From: Streptomyces longhuiensis
GTDB taxonomy: Bacteria > Actinomycetota > Actinomycetes > Streptomycetales > Streptomycetaceae
Direction: 5' to 3'
Length of the DNA: 64,000 nucleotides
Assembly (NCBI RefSeq): GCF_020616555.1
Contig: NZ_CP085173.1
Span: 9,192,001 to 9,256,000 of the forward strand
Below are positions 8,653 to 16,608 of this stretch, piece by piece. A model generated the notes under the pieces. The model searched no databases and was not told where the DNA came from. It saw nothing but the letters and a program-made list of their open reading frames with translations. The position numbers were made by a program, and so were the translations under genes. Position 1 is the stretch's first letter. Every line of letters begins with the position of its first letter.

Positions 8653-9525
8653 ATGACGACGACACACGCACCTGCCTACGCCCGCGAGACCTGGCAGACG
8701 CTCGAGCCGTACCACGGCGCGGTCTACTTCTCGCCCGAGGCGCACGCCGCCTACGCGGCTCTGGGAGTGGAGAGCGGGCCCGGATACTTCGCCTCCCGTG
8801 CGGCGGCCCTGGGCCCGGTCGCACCGGAAGTCGTGATCGCCACCTTCTACAACTTCAACCCGAAGGCCGTACGGGCGGCGCTCCCCGCCGCCTGGCGCAC
8901 CGCTCCGCCCGAGGAATTCCTCGCCGCACGGCTGGCCGGCATCGACGCGACTCTGCGCAGGATCCTCGGGGCCGGGGTTCTCGCGTCGGAAGAGCTGCGG
9001 CGGGCGGCGGAACTCGGCAGGCGAGCCGCGGAATCCACGCCCGCATACCTGCACGGCCGGCCCCTGTTCGCCGCGCACGCCGCACTGCCCTGGCCCGACG
9101 AGCCGCATCTGGTGCTGTGGCATGCCCAGACGCTGCTGCGTGAATTCCGGGGAGACGGCCATGTGGCGGTGCTCCTGGACGCCGGGGTGAGCGGCATCGA
9201 GGCGCTGGTCGCCCATGCGGCGGCTGGGCCGGTGGGGGCCGAGGCCCTGCGGACGACGCGCGCCTGGTCCCCGGATGATTGGACCGCGGCGGTCGAGGGG
9301 CTGCGTACGCGGGGGTGGCTCGCGAGCGGGCCCGAGCTGGCCTTCACCGCCGAGGGGAAGGAGTGGCGATCGGCCGTGGAGGAGGCCACGGACCGGCTTG
9401 CCGCGGCGCCCTACACCGCCCTGGGGCAGGACGGCTGCGCCGAGCTGCGTGACCTGGTGCGGCCCTGGAGCCGGTCCCTGGCAACGGAGTTGATGCCATG
9501 GGCCGCAGCGCGACTGAAGGGCTGA
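8653..9525 (+). CDS. SCO6745-like (SalK-type) conserved protein
   Basis: A 290-residue protein related, from memory, to the actinobacterial SCO6745 family, sometimes described as SalK-like with a helix-turn-helix fold. Visible features are 'WQTLEPYHGAVYFSPEA', 'ATFYNFNPKAVRAALPAAW', 'LPWPDEPHLVLWHAQTLLREFRGDGHVAVLL' and a C-terminal 'LGQDGCAELRDLVRPWS'. There is no signal peptide or membrane segment. The family recurs near acyl-CoA or secondary-metabolite enzymes, but no reaction is established. It sits 47 bp after the acyl-CoA ligase and is probably co-transcribed. Whether it is an enzyme or a regulator is open. Confidence 0.65.
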   Translation: MTTTHAPAYARETWQTLEPYHGAVYFSPEAHAAYAALGVESGPGYFASRAAALGPVAPEVVIATFYNFNPKAVRAALPAAWRTAPPEEFLAARLAGIDATLRRILGAGVLASEELRRAAELGRRAAESTPAYLHGRPLFAAHAALPWPDEPHLVLWHAQTLLREFRGDGHVAVLLDAGVSGIEALVAHAAAGPVGAEALRTTRAWSPDDWTAAVEGLRTRGWLASGPELAFTAEGKEWRSAVEEATDRLAAAPYTALGQDGCAELRDLVRPWSRSLATELMPWAAARLKG

Positions 9526-9563
9526 CGGGCACTCCGCGGGTCGGCCCTCCGTGGCGCGAGCCA

Positions 9564-9592
9564 TTGAAGTTGACGCCGGATTCATTTACGGT
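9564..9592 (+). promoter_or_regulatory. Promoter with element 2
   Basis: -35 TTGAAG (9564-9569), 17 bp and -10 TACGGT (9587-9592) lie before the SDR gene. The spacer holds TTGACGCCGGATTCAT (9570-9585), the second copy of the cluster element. The layout matches the promoter at 6158. Confidence 0.65.
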
Positions 9593-9638
9593 GCAGGGGC
9601 CTGAGGAGAGCCGGTCGAGCAACTGAACAGGAGAGTTC

Positions 9639-10451
9639 GTGCAGATCAACGGGAAAGTCGCGATCGTCACGGGAGCGGCGGGCGGCATCGGCGCCGCCAT
9701 CGCCCAGCGCCTCCTGGAACACGACGCTCAAGGCGTCCTGCTGACGGACCTCGACGCCGGTCGCCTGGAGGCGACGGTCAAGCTGCTGGCCGCTTCGCAC
9801 GGCGAGCGGGTCGGGGGAGTGGCGGGCGATGCCGCGTCGACGGCGGATCTGGAGGGGATCGTCGAGGCGGCCGAGGAGCGGTTCGGACCGGTCGACCTGT
9901 ACTTCGCGAACGCCGGGGTCGGCGGTGGCGCGGGGCTCGACGCGAGCGAGGAGGAGTGGAGCCGGTCGCTCGACGTCAATGTGATGGCGCACGTGCGTGC
10001 CGCGAAGCTGCTGGTGCCACGCTGGGTCGAGCGCGGCGCCGGCTACTTCTTCAGTACGGCCTCGGCCGCCGGGCTGCTCACGCAGATCGGCTCGGCGACG
10101 TACGCCGTCAGCAAGCACGGCGCGGTGGCGTTCGCCGAGTGGCTCTCGGTGACGTACGGGGACAGCGGGGTGCGGGTGAGCTGCCTGTGCCCGCAAGGAG
10201 TCGAGACCGAACTGCTCATGTCCGGCGCCCGGTCGGAGGACCCGGTCGAACGCGCGGCGGCACGCGCCGTGCTGGACTCCGGCGAGCTGCTGCGGCCGCT
10301 CGACGTCGCCGACCACGTGATGGAGGCGGTCGGGGACGAACGGTTCCTCGTCCTGCCGCACCCGCAGGTACTCGACTTCTACCGCCGCAAGGGCAGCGAC
10401 TACGACCGGTGGCTGCGCGGCATGCGGCGCTACCAGGACGCGGTGAAGTGA
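9639..10451 (+). CDS. SDR-family oxidoreductase
   Basis: A 270-residue classical short-chain dehydrogenase. Cofactor motif 'TGAAGGIGAAIA' (about residues 10-21), 'NAGVGGG' (about 92-98), catalytic Ser in 'FSTASAAG', and 'YAVSKHG' with the YxxxK pair near residues 152-156. It likely oxidises a 3-hydroxyacyl or other secondary alcohol intermediate with NAD(P)+. The GTG start follows AGGAGAG. It has its own promoter carrying the cluster element and leads the operon that continues with the APH-like kinase. Confidence 0.88.
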   Translation: MQINGKVAIVTGAAGGIGAAIAQRLLEHDAQGVLLTDLDAGRLEATVKLLAASHGERVGGVAGDAASTADLEGIVEAAEERFGPVDLYFANAGVGGGAGLDASEEEWSRSLDVNVMAHVRAAKLLVPRWVERGAGYFFSTASAAGLLTQIGSATYAVSKHGAVAFAEWLSVTYGDSGVRVSCLCPQGVETELLMSGARSEDPVERAAARAVLDSGELLRPLDVADHVMEAVGDERFLVLPHPQVLDFYRRKGSDYDRWLRGMRRYQDAVK

Positions 10452-10569
10452 CCTGGCGCGGCCCATCGACGGTGTGCACCGCCCGTGCCTGACGACGGCG
10501 GAACTCGCGTGGACCTCGCGCCGGGCGGCCGTCGGTGACACCGTAAAAGACATGACCGTTGGAGGATTC

Positions 10570-10605
10570 GTGTTCGAGCTGTCCCGCGGCCCGGGCGCCG
10601 TATGA
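10570..10605 (+). other. 11-codon leader reading frame
   Basis: GTG preceded by TTGGAGGATTC opens a reading frame encoding V-F-E-L-S-R-G-P-G-A-V and a TGA. The stop overlaps the ATG of the kinase gene (ATGA, 10602-10605). The kinase ATG itself has no good ribosome binding site. Translation of the kinase may therefore depend on re-initiation after this leader, or this may be a frameshifted native N-terminus. Confidence 0.4.
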
Positions 10606-11651
10606 AGTCCGTCGACGCCCGCACCGGGGCGCCGGCGGGCACCGGTCTCGGCGCGCTCGCCCGATGGCTGGGCGAGCGGGGCGAGCACGTGACCGGTCCG
10701 CTCACCGCCCGGCGCATCGGCCTCGGCCAGAGCAACCTCACCTACCGCGTCGACGACGCCGACGGCCACTGCTGGGTGGTCCGCCGTCCGCCGCTCGGCA
10801 ACCTGCTTCCCACCGCCCACGACATCGGGCGCGAACACCGCATCCTGGCGGCACTCACCGGCACCCAGGTCCCCGTACCCGCCGTGGTCGGCCTGTATGA
10901 CGACGACGGCGTGCACCACCTGGTGATGGAGCACGTCGACGGGATCGTGCTCGACGGCCTGGACGTGGCCGAGGCTCTGCCCACTTCGGTACGTGCGGGC
11001 CTGGGGCCGTCGCTGACACGCACCCTCGCCGCGATCCACGCGGTGGACCTGGAGAAGACCGGCCTGCACGACCTCGCCAGTCACCGGCCTTACGCCGAAA
11101 GGCAGTTGAAGCGATGGTCCCGGCAATGGGACCAGAGCCGCACCCGCGATTTGCCCGCCCTCGACCGGCTCACCGAGCTGCTCCACCGACGCGTCCCCGA
11201 GCGGCAGAACCTCGTCCTGGTCCACGGAGACCTGCACGTGCGCAACGTGATCTGCTCGCCGGACACCGGCGCCGTACGCGCCGCGCTCGACTGGGAGCTG
11301 TCGACGCTCGGCGACCCGATGGCCGACCTGGGAACCCTGCTCGCCTACTGGCCCGAGCCCGGCGAAGTCCCGGCGGATCGCCCCGCCCTCGGCGTCACGG
11401 CACTGGACGGCTTCGCCCGACGCGACGAACTCATCCAGAGCTATGCCGCGTCGAGCGGCCGCGACATCGGGCCGGAGCTGGCCTTCTGGCACGTACTCGC
11501 CGTGTGGAAAGTGGCGGTCATCGGCGAAGGCGTCCTGCGACGCGCCCTCGACGAGCCACGCAACGCCGCGGCGGGCGGCCCGCCCAGCACCGCCTACATC
11601 GACCAGATGGTCGACCACGCCTGGGCACTGGCCACCCACCACGGCCTCTGA
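10602..11651 (+). CDS. APH-family phosphotransferase (acyl-CoA dehydrogenase-associated type)
   Basis: A 349-residue kinase-like protein of the aminoglycoside phosphotransferase fold. 'GLGQSNLTYRVDDADGHCWVVRRPP' forms the nucleotide loop and Lys-equivalent region. 'LVHGDLHVRNVIC' is the HGDxHxxN catalytic loop, and 'AALDWELSTLGDPMADLGTLLAYW' carries the metal-binding Asp. These motifs match the ACAD10/FadE36-type subgroup found in lipid and sterol catabolism, which is thought to phosphorylate hydroxyacyl groups rather than antibiotics. Its place between SDR and monooxygenase genes supports a catabolic role. Confidence 0.82.
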   Translation: MKSVDARTGAPAGTGLGALARWLGERGEHVTGPLTARRIGLGQSNLTYRVDDADGHCWVVRRPPLGNLLPTAHDIGREHRILAALTGTQVPVPAVVGLYDDDGVHHLVMEHVDGIVLDGLDVAEALPTSVRAGLGPSLTRTLAAIHAVDLEKTGLHDLASHRPYAERQLKRWSRQWDQSRTRDLPALDRLTELLHRRVPERQNLVLVHGDLHVRNVICSPDTGAVRAALDWELSTLGDPMADLGTLLAYWPEPGEVPADRPALGVTALDGFARRDELIQSYAASSGRDIGPELAFWHVLAVWKVAVIGEGVLRRALDEPRNAAAGGPPSTAYIDQMVDHAWALATHHGL

Positions 11652-11702
11652 CACCGCGCCACGCCCCGCCGACCCATCGCCCGATTCAAGGAGAGCCACC
11701 CC

Positions 11703-12020
11703 ATGTCGTACGTCGTCATCGCCACCATGATCGCCAAGCCCGGCCAGGAGGAACTCGTCGAGAAGACACTGCGGGAGGCCGCCGCCGATGTGCACGCGGA
11801 GCCGGGGTGCGCCCGCTGGGCCCTGCACCGCAAGAGCGGCACCACCGGCCACTTCGTCATGGTCGAGAAATGGGAGTCCAAGGAAGCGCTCCACACCCAC
11901 GGCAAGGGCGCCGCGCTCGCCGGGATCGGACGCGCCCTGAAGGACGCGTTGGAGGCACCGGCGGATGTCGCCGTATTCGACGCACTCCCGGCGGGAGACG
12001 CCGAGAAGGGCGCGCTGTAG
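11703..12020 (+). CDS. ABM-family quinol monooxygenase-like protein
   Basis: A 105-residue ferredoxin-like alpha/beta barrel protein. The opening 'YVVIATMIAKPGQEELVEKTLREAAADVHAEPGCARWALHR' and later 'FVMVEKWESKEALHTHGKG' are typical of the antibiotic biosynthesis monooxygenase (YgiN-like) family. Members are dimeric cofactor-free oxygenases or simply bind small aromatics. The ATG follows AAGGAGAG. It is the last gene of the SDR operon and is followed by a strong bidirectional terminator. Confidence 0.8.
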   Translation: MSYVVIATMIAKPGQEELVEKTLREAAADVHAEPGCARWALHRKSGTTGHFVMVEKWESKEALHTHGKGAALAGIGRALKDALEAPADVAVFDALPAGDAEKGAL

Positions 12021-12065
12021 ACACACGCGATCGCGCCGGCCACTCAGTGGTCCGTACGTGCTGAT

Positions 12066-12105
12066 GGCTCCGTTGCCCGTGACAGGCGGTACGGGCAACG
12101 GAGCC
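12066..12105. terminator. Bidirectional terminator
   Basis: A perfect 15-bp stem, GGCTCCGTTGCCCGT with its complement, and a 10-nt loop. It lies between the convergent ABM and thiolase genes. Confidence 0.8.
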
Positions 12106-12136
12106 GTTCAGAATCTCTCGGACCTCCTCGGACCCG

Positions 12137-13336
12137 TCAGAGCACCTCGAAGAGGCCGGCGGCCCCCATCCCGCCGCCGATGCACATGGTGATCACCACA
12201 TGGCGGACACCGCGCCGCCGCCCCTCCACGAGCGCGTGGCCGACCAGGCGAGCCCCGGTCATGCCGTAGGGATGGCCGACCGCGATCGCGCCGCCGTCGA
12301 CATTGCACCGGTCGGGATCGATGCCGAGCGCGTCCCGGCAGTGCACCGCCTGCGAAGCGAACGCCTCGTTGAGCTCCCACAGGCCGATGTCGTCGACCGA
12401 AAGCCCGTGTTCCTTGAGGAGCTTGGGGATCGCGAACACGGGCCCGATGCCCATCTCGTCGGGCCCGCATCCGGCCACGGCCATACCGCGGTACGCCCCG
12501 AGTGGCTCGAGCCCGCGCCGCTCGGCCTCCGCGGCTTCCATCAGGACCGATGCCGACGCCCCGTCCGAGAGCTGGGACGAATTGCCCGCCGTCACCGTCG
12601 AGACGGCTCCCGCGGCGCCGTCCGGCAACACCGCCTTCAACGTGCCGAGACCGTCAAGGGTCGTCCCGGGCCGATTGCCCTCGTCCGCGGTGAGCGTGAC
12701 CTGCTCCCTGCGCACCTCGCCGGTCGCCTTGTCCTGCACGATCTTGGTTGTGACCAGCGGCACGGTCTCGGCATCGAACCGGCCCGCCTCCTGCGCGGCG
12801 GCCGTCCGCGTCTGGGACAGCAGCGCGAACGCGTCCTGCCGCTCACGGCTGACCCCGTACCGCTCCGCGACGATCTCGGCGGTCCGCAGCATCGGAAAGT
12901 ACAGGTCCGGGCGGTGCTCGGTGAGCCAAGGGTCCTGCGCACGATAGGAGTTGGCGTGTTCGTTCTGCACGAGCGAGATGGACTCCGCGCCACCGCCCAC
13001 GGCGATCTGCATGCCGTCGTGGACGATCTGCTTCGCCGCCGTGGCGATGGCCATGAGCCCCGACGAGCACTGCCGGTCGATCGTCATGCCGGGCACGGAG
13101 TCGGGTATCCCGGCGCGCAGAATCGCCTGCCGTGCCAGGTTGAAGCCGCTGGCGCCCTGCTGCGCGGCGACGCCGATGACGACGTCCTCGATCTCACCGC
13201 CCTCCAGGCCGGCACGCTCGACGGCGGCCGCGAGCGCATGGGCCGTGAGCTCCTGCGGCTGTGTGTCGTTGTAGGCGCCGCGGTAGGCCTTGGCGATGGG
13301 GGTGCGGGCGGTCGAAACGACGACGGCTTGCCTCAA
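12137..13336 (-). CDS. Acetyl-CoA C-acyltransferase (thiolase)
   Basis: A 399-residue degradative-type thiolase. The nucleophile Cys is in '[12 protein letters not shown]' near residue 89. 'LNEAFASQ' near 340, '[17 protein letters not shown]' near 363 (active-site His) and '[13 protein letters not shown]' at the end (acid/base Cys) complete the site. It would release acetyl-CoA or propionyl-CoA from a 3-ketoacyl-CoA and closes the beta-oxidation set of this cluster. The start is TTG after GGAGC. Upstream, on this strand, lies a copy of the cluster element (13469-13484). Confidence 0.92.
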   Translation of the reverse strand: MRQAVVVSTARTPIAKAYRGAYNDTQPQELTAHALAAAVERAGLEGGEIEDVVIGVAAQQGASGFNLARQAILRAGIPDSVPGMTIDRQCSSGLMAIATAAKQIVHDGMQIAVGGGAESISLVQNEHANSYRAQDPWLTEHRPDLYFPMLRTAEIVAERYGVSRERQDAFALLSQTRTAAAQEAGRFDAETVPLVTTKIVQDKATGEVRREQVTLTADEGNRPGTTLDGLGTLKAVLPDGAAGAVSTVTAGNSSQLSDGASASVLMEAAEAERRGLEPLGAYRGMAVAGCGPDEMGIGPVFAIPKLLKEHGLSVDDIGLWELNEAFASQAVHCRDALGIDPDRCNVDGGAIAVGHPYGMTGARLVGHALVEGRRRGVRHVVITMCIGGGMGAAGLFEVL

Positions 13337-13468
13337 GGGTGCTCCAGGTGTCTGTTGAGCCGTTCGGCATGTGGTTGGGCAACTGCGGTTCGGGGGAGAG
13401 GCGTTGAGGGTTGTCCCTACCGCTGAGCGGCACGGTCTCGTCAGTCTCTGTATGTGAGCATGTCGGTA

Positions 13469-13484
13469 TTGACGTCGGGTTCAA
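13469..13484 (-). promoter_or_regulatory. Cluster element 3, upstream of thiolase
   Basis: TTGACGTCGGGTTCAA on the + strand, a 14/16 to 15/16 match to elements 1 and 2. On the thiolase strand it gives a TTGAAC hexamer usable as a -35 box. No convincing -10 was fixed. Confidence 0.5.
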
Positions 13485-13547
13485 GTCCTACTGAGCGTGC
13501 CGTCTGCGGCAGATGGCGTCAAGCGGTGAGGTGATCCGGTCCAGATA

Positions 13548-13576
13548 TTGAAGCCGGATTCATCTTCGAATACCGT
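13548..13576 (+). promoter_or_regulatory. Promoter with element 4, upstream of maoC
   Basis: -35 TTGAAG (13548-13553), 17 bp and -10 TACCGT (13571-13576). The element TTGAAGCCGGATTCAT (13548-13563) overlaps the -35 box and the spacer. The MaoC gene begins 31 bp downstream. Confidence 0.6.
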
Positions 13577-13606
13577 CGTCGGCGTCCCCGGACTCCAGGA
13601 GCTGTC

Positions 13607-14119
13607 ATGACCGAGACCACGGCACAACTGCGCCCGACGACCGTCGAAGATCTGGTGAACCTGATCGGCACGGAGATCGGCCCGACCCAGTGGCACACCG
13701 TGACACAGGAACGGATCGACGCCTTCGCCGACCTCACCGGCGATCACCAGTGGATCCACGTCGATCCCGAGCGTGCGGCGCAGAGCCCGTTCGGATCGAC
13801 CATCGCGCACGGCCTGTACAGCCTGTCGCGCGGTCCGCGCTTCATGGAGGAGCTGATGGCGTTCGACGGCTTCGCGCACAGCCTCAACTACGGCTACAAC
13901 AAGGTTCGCTTCATTCATCCCCTGCCGGTGAACTCGCGTATCCGGATGCGCGGGACCTTCCTGTCGGTCGACGTGGTGAAGCCCGGACAGGTCAACGTCG
14001 TGACGCAGATGACCATCGAGGCGGACGGCGTCGACAAGCCGATCGTCGTCGCCGAGTCGATCGGCCGTTTCACCGAGCACGCGCAGGGCGAGGGTGCGGC
14101 GTTGGGGGCGACCGTGTGA
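13607..14119 (+). CDS. MaoC-family dehydratase
   Basis: A 170-residue hot-dog fold (R)-specific enoyl-CoA hydratase-like protein. 'FADLTGDHQWIHVDPERAAQSPFGSTIAHGLYSLS' holds the hydratase 2 motif with Asp and His catalytic residues. The ATG follows CCAGGAGCTGTC. It likely supplies a second hydratase for the catabolic route started by the acyl-CoA ligase. It is transcribed alone, divergently from the thiolase gene, with both promoters carrying the cluster element. Confidence 0.88.
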   Translation: MTETTAQLRPTTVEDLVNLIGTEIGPTQWHTVTQERIDAFADLTGDHQWIHVDPERAAQSPFGSTIAHGLYSLSRGPRFMEELMAFDGFAHSLNYGYNKVRFIHPLPVNSRIRMRGTFLSVDVVKPGQVNVVTQMTIEADGVDKPIVVAESIGRFTEHAQGEGAALGATV

Positions 14120-14288
14120 GTGCCCGAGCAGGTGGGCGACTGCCGTGCCGTCCGGTCCGGTTGTGTCGAAACGGTATCCGGTGCGTGGCTACGCAGAAGA
14201 GGGATCAGCAGCCCGGACGCCGACGTCGGCGCGGCGGCCGGCCGGCCGGCCGGCCGACTGTGACTGTGTGCGGTACGAGTCGGACCCC

Positions 14289-14816
14289 CTAGGCCGTCCA
14301 CTCCCGCAACAACTGCTCCCGCTGTGAGCTCCGAGGCGATCCGCCCTCCCGTGTGCGGCCCCATGCCGACATCGCCGCCAGCGTCGTCTCCCTCGTCGCG
14401 GCGCCCTGCGTGAGGCGGGACAGCAGCGTGAGGGAGAGGTCGACCTCGGGCTGGGGGTAGCCGACGGCCGCGGCGACGTAGGCCGCCAACTCGTTGGCGC
14501 CGTCGGCTGATTCCACGCGCACGGTCATCAGGGGCGGGGCGTCGTCGAGGCGGCCGGAGCTCACGGGCAGCGCCAGCTCCGTCACCGCGCTCAGGGCCAG
14601 ATCCTTGACCACGCCGACCCGCCGCATCAGGGACTTCACCGGGATGTCCGTCACCGTCAGGGCGGTCACGTCCTCCCACAGATGGAGGCCGGACTGTCTG
14701 TCGCCGAGGCCCACCACACCCTCGGGGGTCAGGCGTACTCCAGGAGCCAGACCGGACGGCTTCGCGCCCACGTACACGTCGCCCTCGGCGATCCAGAACA
14801 GCCCCACCATGGCCAT
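14289..14816 (-). CDS. Conserved hypothetical protein
   Basis: A 175-residue protein not recognised as any characterised family. The N-terminal region 'FWIAEGDVYVGAKPSGLAPGVRLTPEGVVGLGD' looks beta-rich. 'LWEDVTALTVTDIPVKS' resembles a PH-like fold strand pattern, and the C-terminal third is helical and charged. There is no signal peptide or membrane segment. A GGGGGAAG sequence precedes the ATG at suitable spacing. Neighbours are unrelated: the end of maoC and a truncated hmuV. Confidence 0.6.
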   Translation of the reverse strand: MAMVGLFWIAEGDVYVGAKPSGLAPGVRLTPEGVVGLGDRQSGLHLWEDVTALTVTDIPVKSLMRRVGVVKDLALSAVTELALPVSSGRLDDAPPLMTVRVESADGANELAAYVAAAVGYPQPEVDLSLTLLSRLTQGAATRETTLAAMSAWGRTREGGSPRSSQREQLLREWTA

Positions 14817-14910
14817 GGTTGCTCACTTCCCCCGACGACGGCGTGGCCGTCGTGTCACTTCTCAAACGATCAGGTCGTCCACCGTAACGCGTGCTGCGGA
14901 GGGGAAGTTC

Positions 14911-15189
14911 GCCGCGCTCGACCTGCGCCACCAAGAACTGGTCCCGCGCCTGTGCCGCGAGCGCGCGGCCGCCGGGGACGCGGTGGTCGTCGTCCTCCAC
15001 GACCTGACCCTCGCCGCGGCCTACGCCGACCGCACCGCCGTGCTCCACGACGGCCGCGTCGCCGCCACCGGCACTCCGTCCGAGGTCTACGACGCAACGC
15101 TCCTCGGCGACGTGTACCGCCAGCCGGTCGAGGTCCTTGCCCATCCCCGCACGGGCACTCCCATCGTCATCCCCTGCCGCAACCGCTGA
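14911..15189 (+). pseudogene. 3' remnant of heme ABC transporter ATPase hmuV
   Basis: About 92 codons match the C-terminal third of HmuV-type ATPases. 'AALDLRHQELVPRLCRERAAAGDAVVVVLHDLTLAAAYADR' corresponds to the D-loop and H-loop region, then '...VLHDGRVAATGTPSEVYDATLLGDVYRQPVEV'. The similarity begins exactly where Walker B 'DEPT' should precede it. Walker A, the signature motif and Walker B are all absent, and no start with a ribosome binding site fits. No hmuTU genes are adjacent, so this is a leftover from a deletion or recombination. Its natural terminator hairpin survives at 15211-15232. Confidence 0.8.
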
Positions 15190-15210
15190 CGCTGGGGAGG
15201 TGTCGCGGCG

Positions 15211-15232
15211 CCCGCCGCAGCGGTGCGGCGGG
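15211..15232 (+). terminator. Hairpin after the hmuV remnant
   Basis: Stem CCCGCCGC / GCGGCGGG with a 6-nt loop, 22 bp after the remnant's stop codon. Probably the original terminator of the lost heme-uptake operon. Confidence 0.45.
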
Positions 15233-15316
15233 ACGCATGCCGGACGAGATCGGCACCCCTTATTCTTCCGCTGATCGCAGCACATGCAGCTGCAGGGCCA
15301 AGGCGGGGGACGACAC

Positions 15317-16471
15317 ATGACATATCGGCGCGCGGTGATACCGGCACTGGTCGGAGGTCTGCTGATCACGCTGTTGCTGTGGTGGGCGGGGGCGAGCACG
15401 CACGCACTGCAACTGCGCGGCACCACAAGCGTGTTCGACCCCCAGTCCGTGATCGAGCTCGAACGCTGGCTCACACCCTGGGCGTACGACTCCGCGGCGG
15501 AGCTGATGTCCGGCGGGCCTGTCGGTGGAAGCACGGTGATGGGCGGAGAGACCCAGTACGCCGATCTGTACAGCACCGCGATGCAGATCAGATTCGTGGC
15601 GGTCTTCGTGCTCTTCCTGGCCGGTGCGCTGCTCCTGGTCCGCAGGATTCCGCCGACGCGGGGCCGTACGCCCGCCACGCTTCTCGCCCTGTGGGCGTGG
15701 GCCCCGGTGGCCGGAACGCTGGCAGTGACCCTCTCCGCACCGTGGCTGATCGCGTCGAGGGGGCACGGCAGCTACCGGGTCCTGCCGGCACTGGCGAGTG
15801 TGATCGCGTCGAGCGGCCCGGTCACGGTGTTCGCCGGGTTGTTGACCGCCGTGGTCACTGTGCTCGTGGCGCGTGTGACCGCCAAGGGTGAGGATCCGCT
15901 GCCCCGGCACAGTGTGCCGCCGCGCGCCGCCCGCCTGTCCGCGAGCGTGGGGACGGCGGTGGTCGCGTTGTCGCTGGTGGTCCTCTCGTACCAATCGGTG
16001 GCGGCCTGGATCCAGACCTCGTTCAGCGGCGCAGGAATGCTGTCCGAGCCCGGCGACCTGCTGCGCCAGTGGCTGCTGCTCGGTGGCTGGACGGGCCCCG
16101 CGAGCACGGGACTGGGGGACTGGCTGCTGTACCGAACCGTCGACGTGCTGATGCTGGCCGTGGTGTGGTGGGCGCTGCGACTGCTGCCCGGCCTGCTCAC
16201 GCGCGCCACGGTGCCGGCGATGGCGACGGGCGCGGTCTGCGCAACCGTACTGGGGCTGCTGGCGAGCCAGGTGCTGCACATGGCGATCGACGACACGGCC
16301 GGCGTGTACGGGCCCGTGCACCGGTTCTCGGCGCTCGGCAACGGCGTCCCGGCCGCACTCACCTTCGGCATCGCGGCAGGGCTGGCGGCCGTCGCGGCAC
16401 TGCGTCTCGCCGGGGGCTCTGACACGCGTGCTGTTCCCGCCGGCCGGGACACAGCTGACGTTCCCGGGTAG
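15317..16471 (+). CDS. Multi-pass membrane protein of unknown function
   Basis: A 384-residue protein, not recognised. An N-terminal membrane segment 'VIPALVGGLLITLLLWWAGA' is followed by an external region of about 80 residues with 'WLTPWAYDSAAELMSGGP'. Six or seven further hydrophobic segments are separated by short Arg-rich loops. The ATG at 15317 follows AGGCGGGGGA and places the first membrane segment correctly. It ends 137 bp before the carotenoid oxygenase gene on the same strand, so a shared role in a membrane or lipid context is possible but unproven. Confidence 0.65.
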   Translation: MTYRRAVIPALVGGLLITLLLWWAGASTHALQLRGTTSVFDPQSVIELERWLTPWAYDSAAELMSGGPVGGSTVMGGETQYADLYSTAMQIRFVAVFVLFLAGALLLVRRIPPTRGRTPATLLALWAWAPVAGTLAVTLSAPWLIASRGHGSYRVLPALASVIASSGPVTVFAGLLTAVVTVLVARVTAKGEDPLPRHSVPPRAARLSASVGTAVVALSLVVLSYQSVAAWIQTSFSGAGMLSEPGDLLRQWLLLGGWTGPASTGLGDWLLYRTVDVLMLAVVWWALRLLPGLLTRATVPAMATGAVCATVLGLLASQVLHMAIDDTAGVYGPVHRFSALGNGVPAALTFGIAAGLAAVAALRLAGGSDTRAVPAGRDTADVPG

Positions 16472-16608
16472 CGACCCGGGCGCGGGGTGTTGCCGGCACC
16501 ACCCCCACACGGGGCCCAGGCCACCTGACTCTCCGTCGGCCGCGCGGCAGGCTTTTTCCCAGCACCGGCGAAGACCCGCCGGGCACCGGTCAAGGACGGG
16601 GAAGAGCG

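Noticed and set aside
9582..12098. An 838-residue minus-strand frame over the SDR, kinase and ABM genes
   Set aside because: No recognised domain and no ribosome binding site; three well-defined genes occupy the other strand.
14236..14255. Five GGCC units in a row
   Set aside because: Short simple-sequence run in a GC-rich gap; no function suggested beyond slippage.
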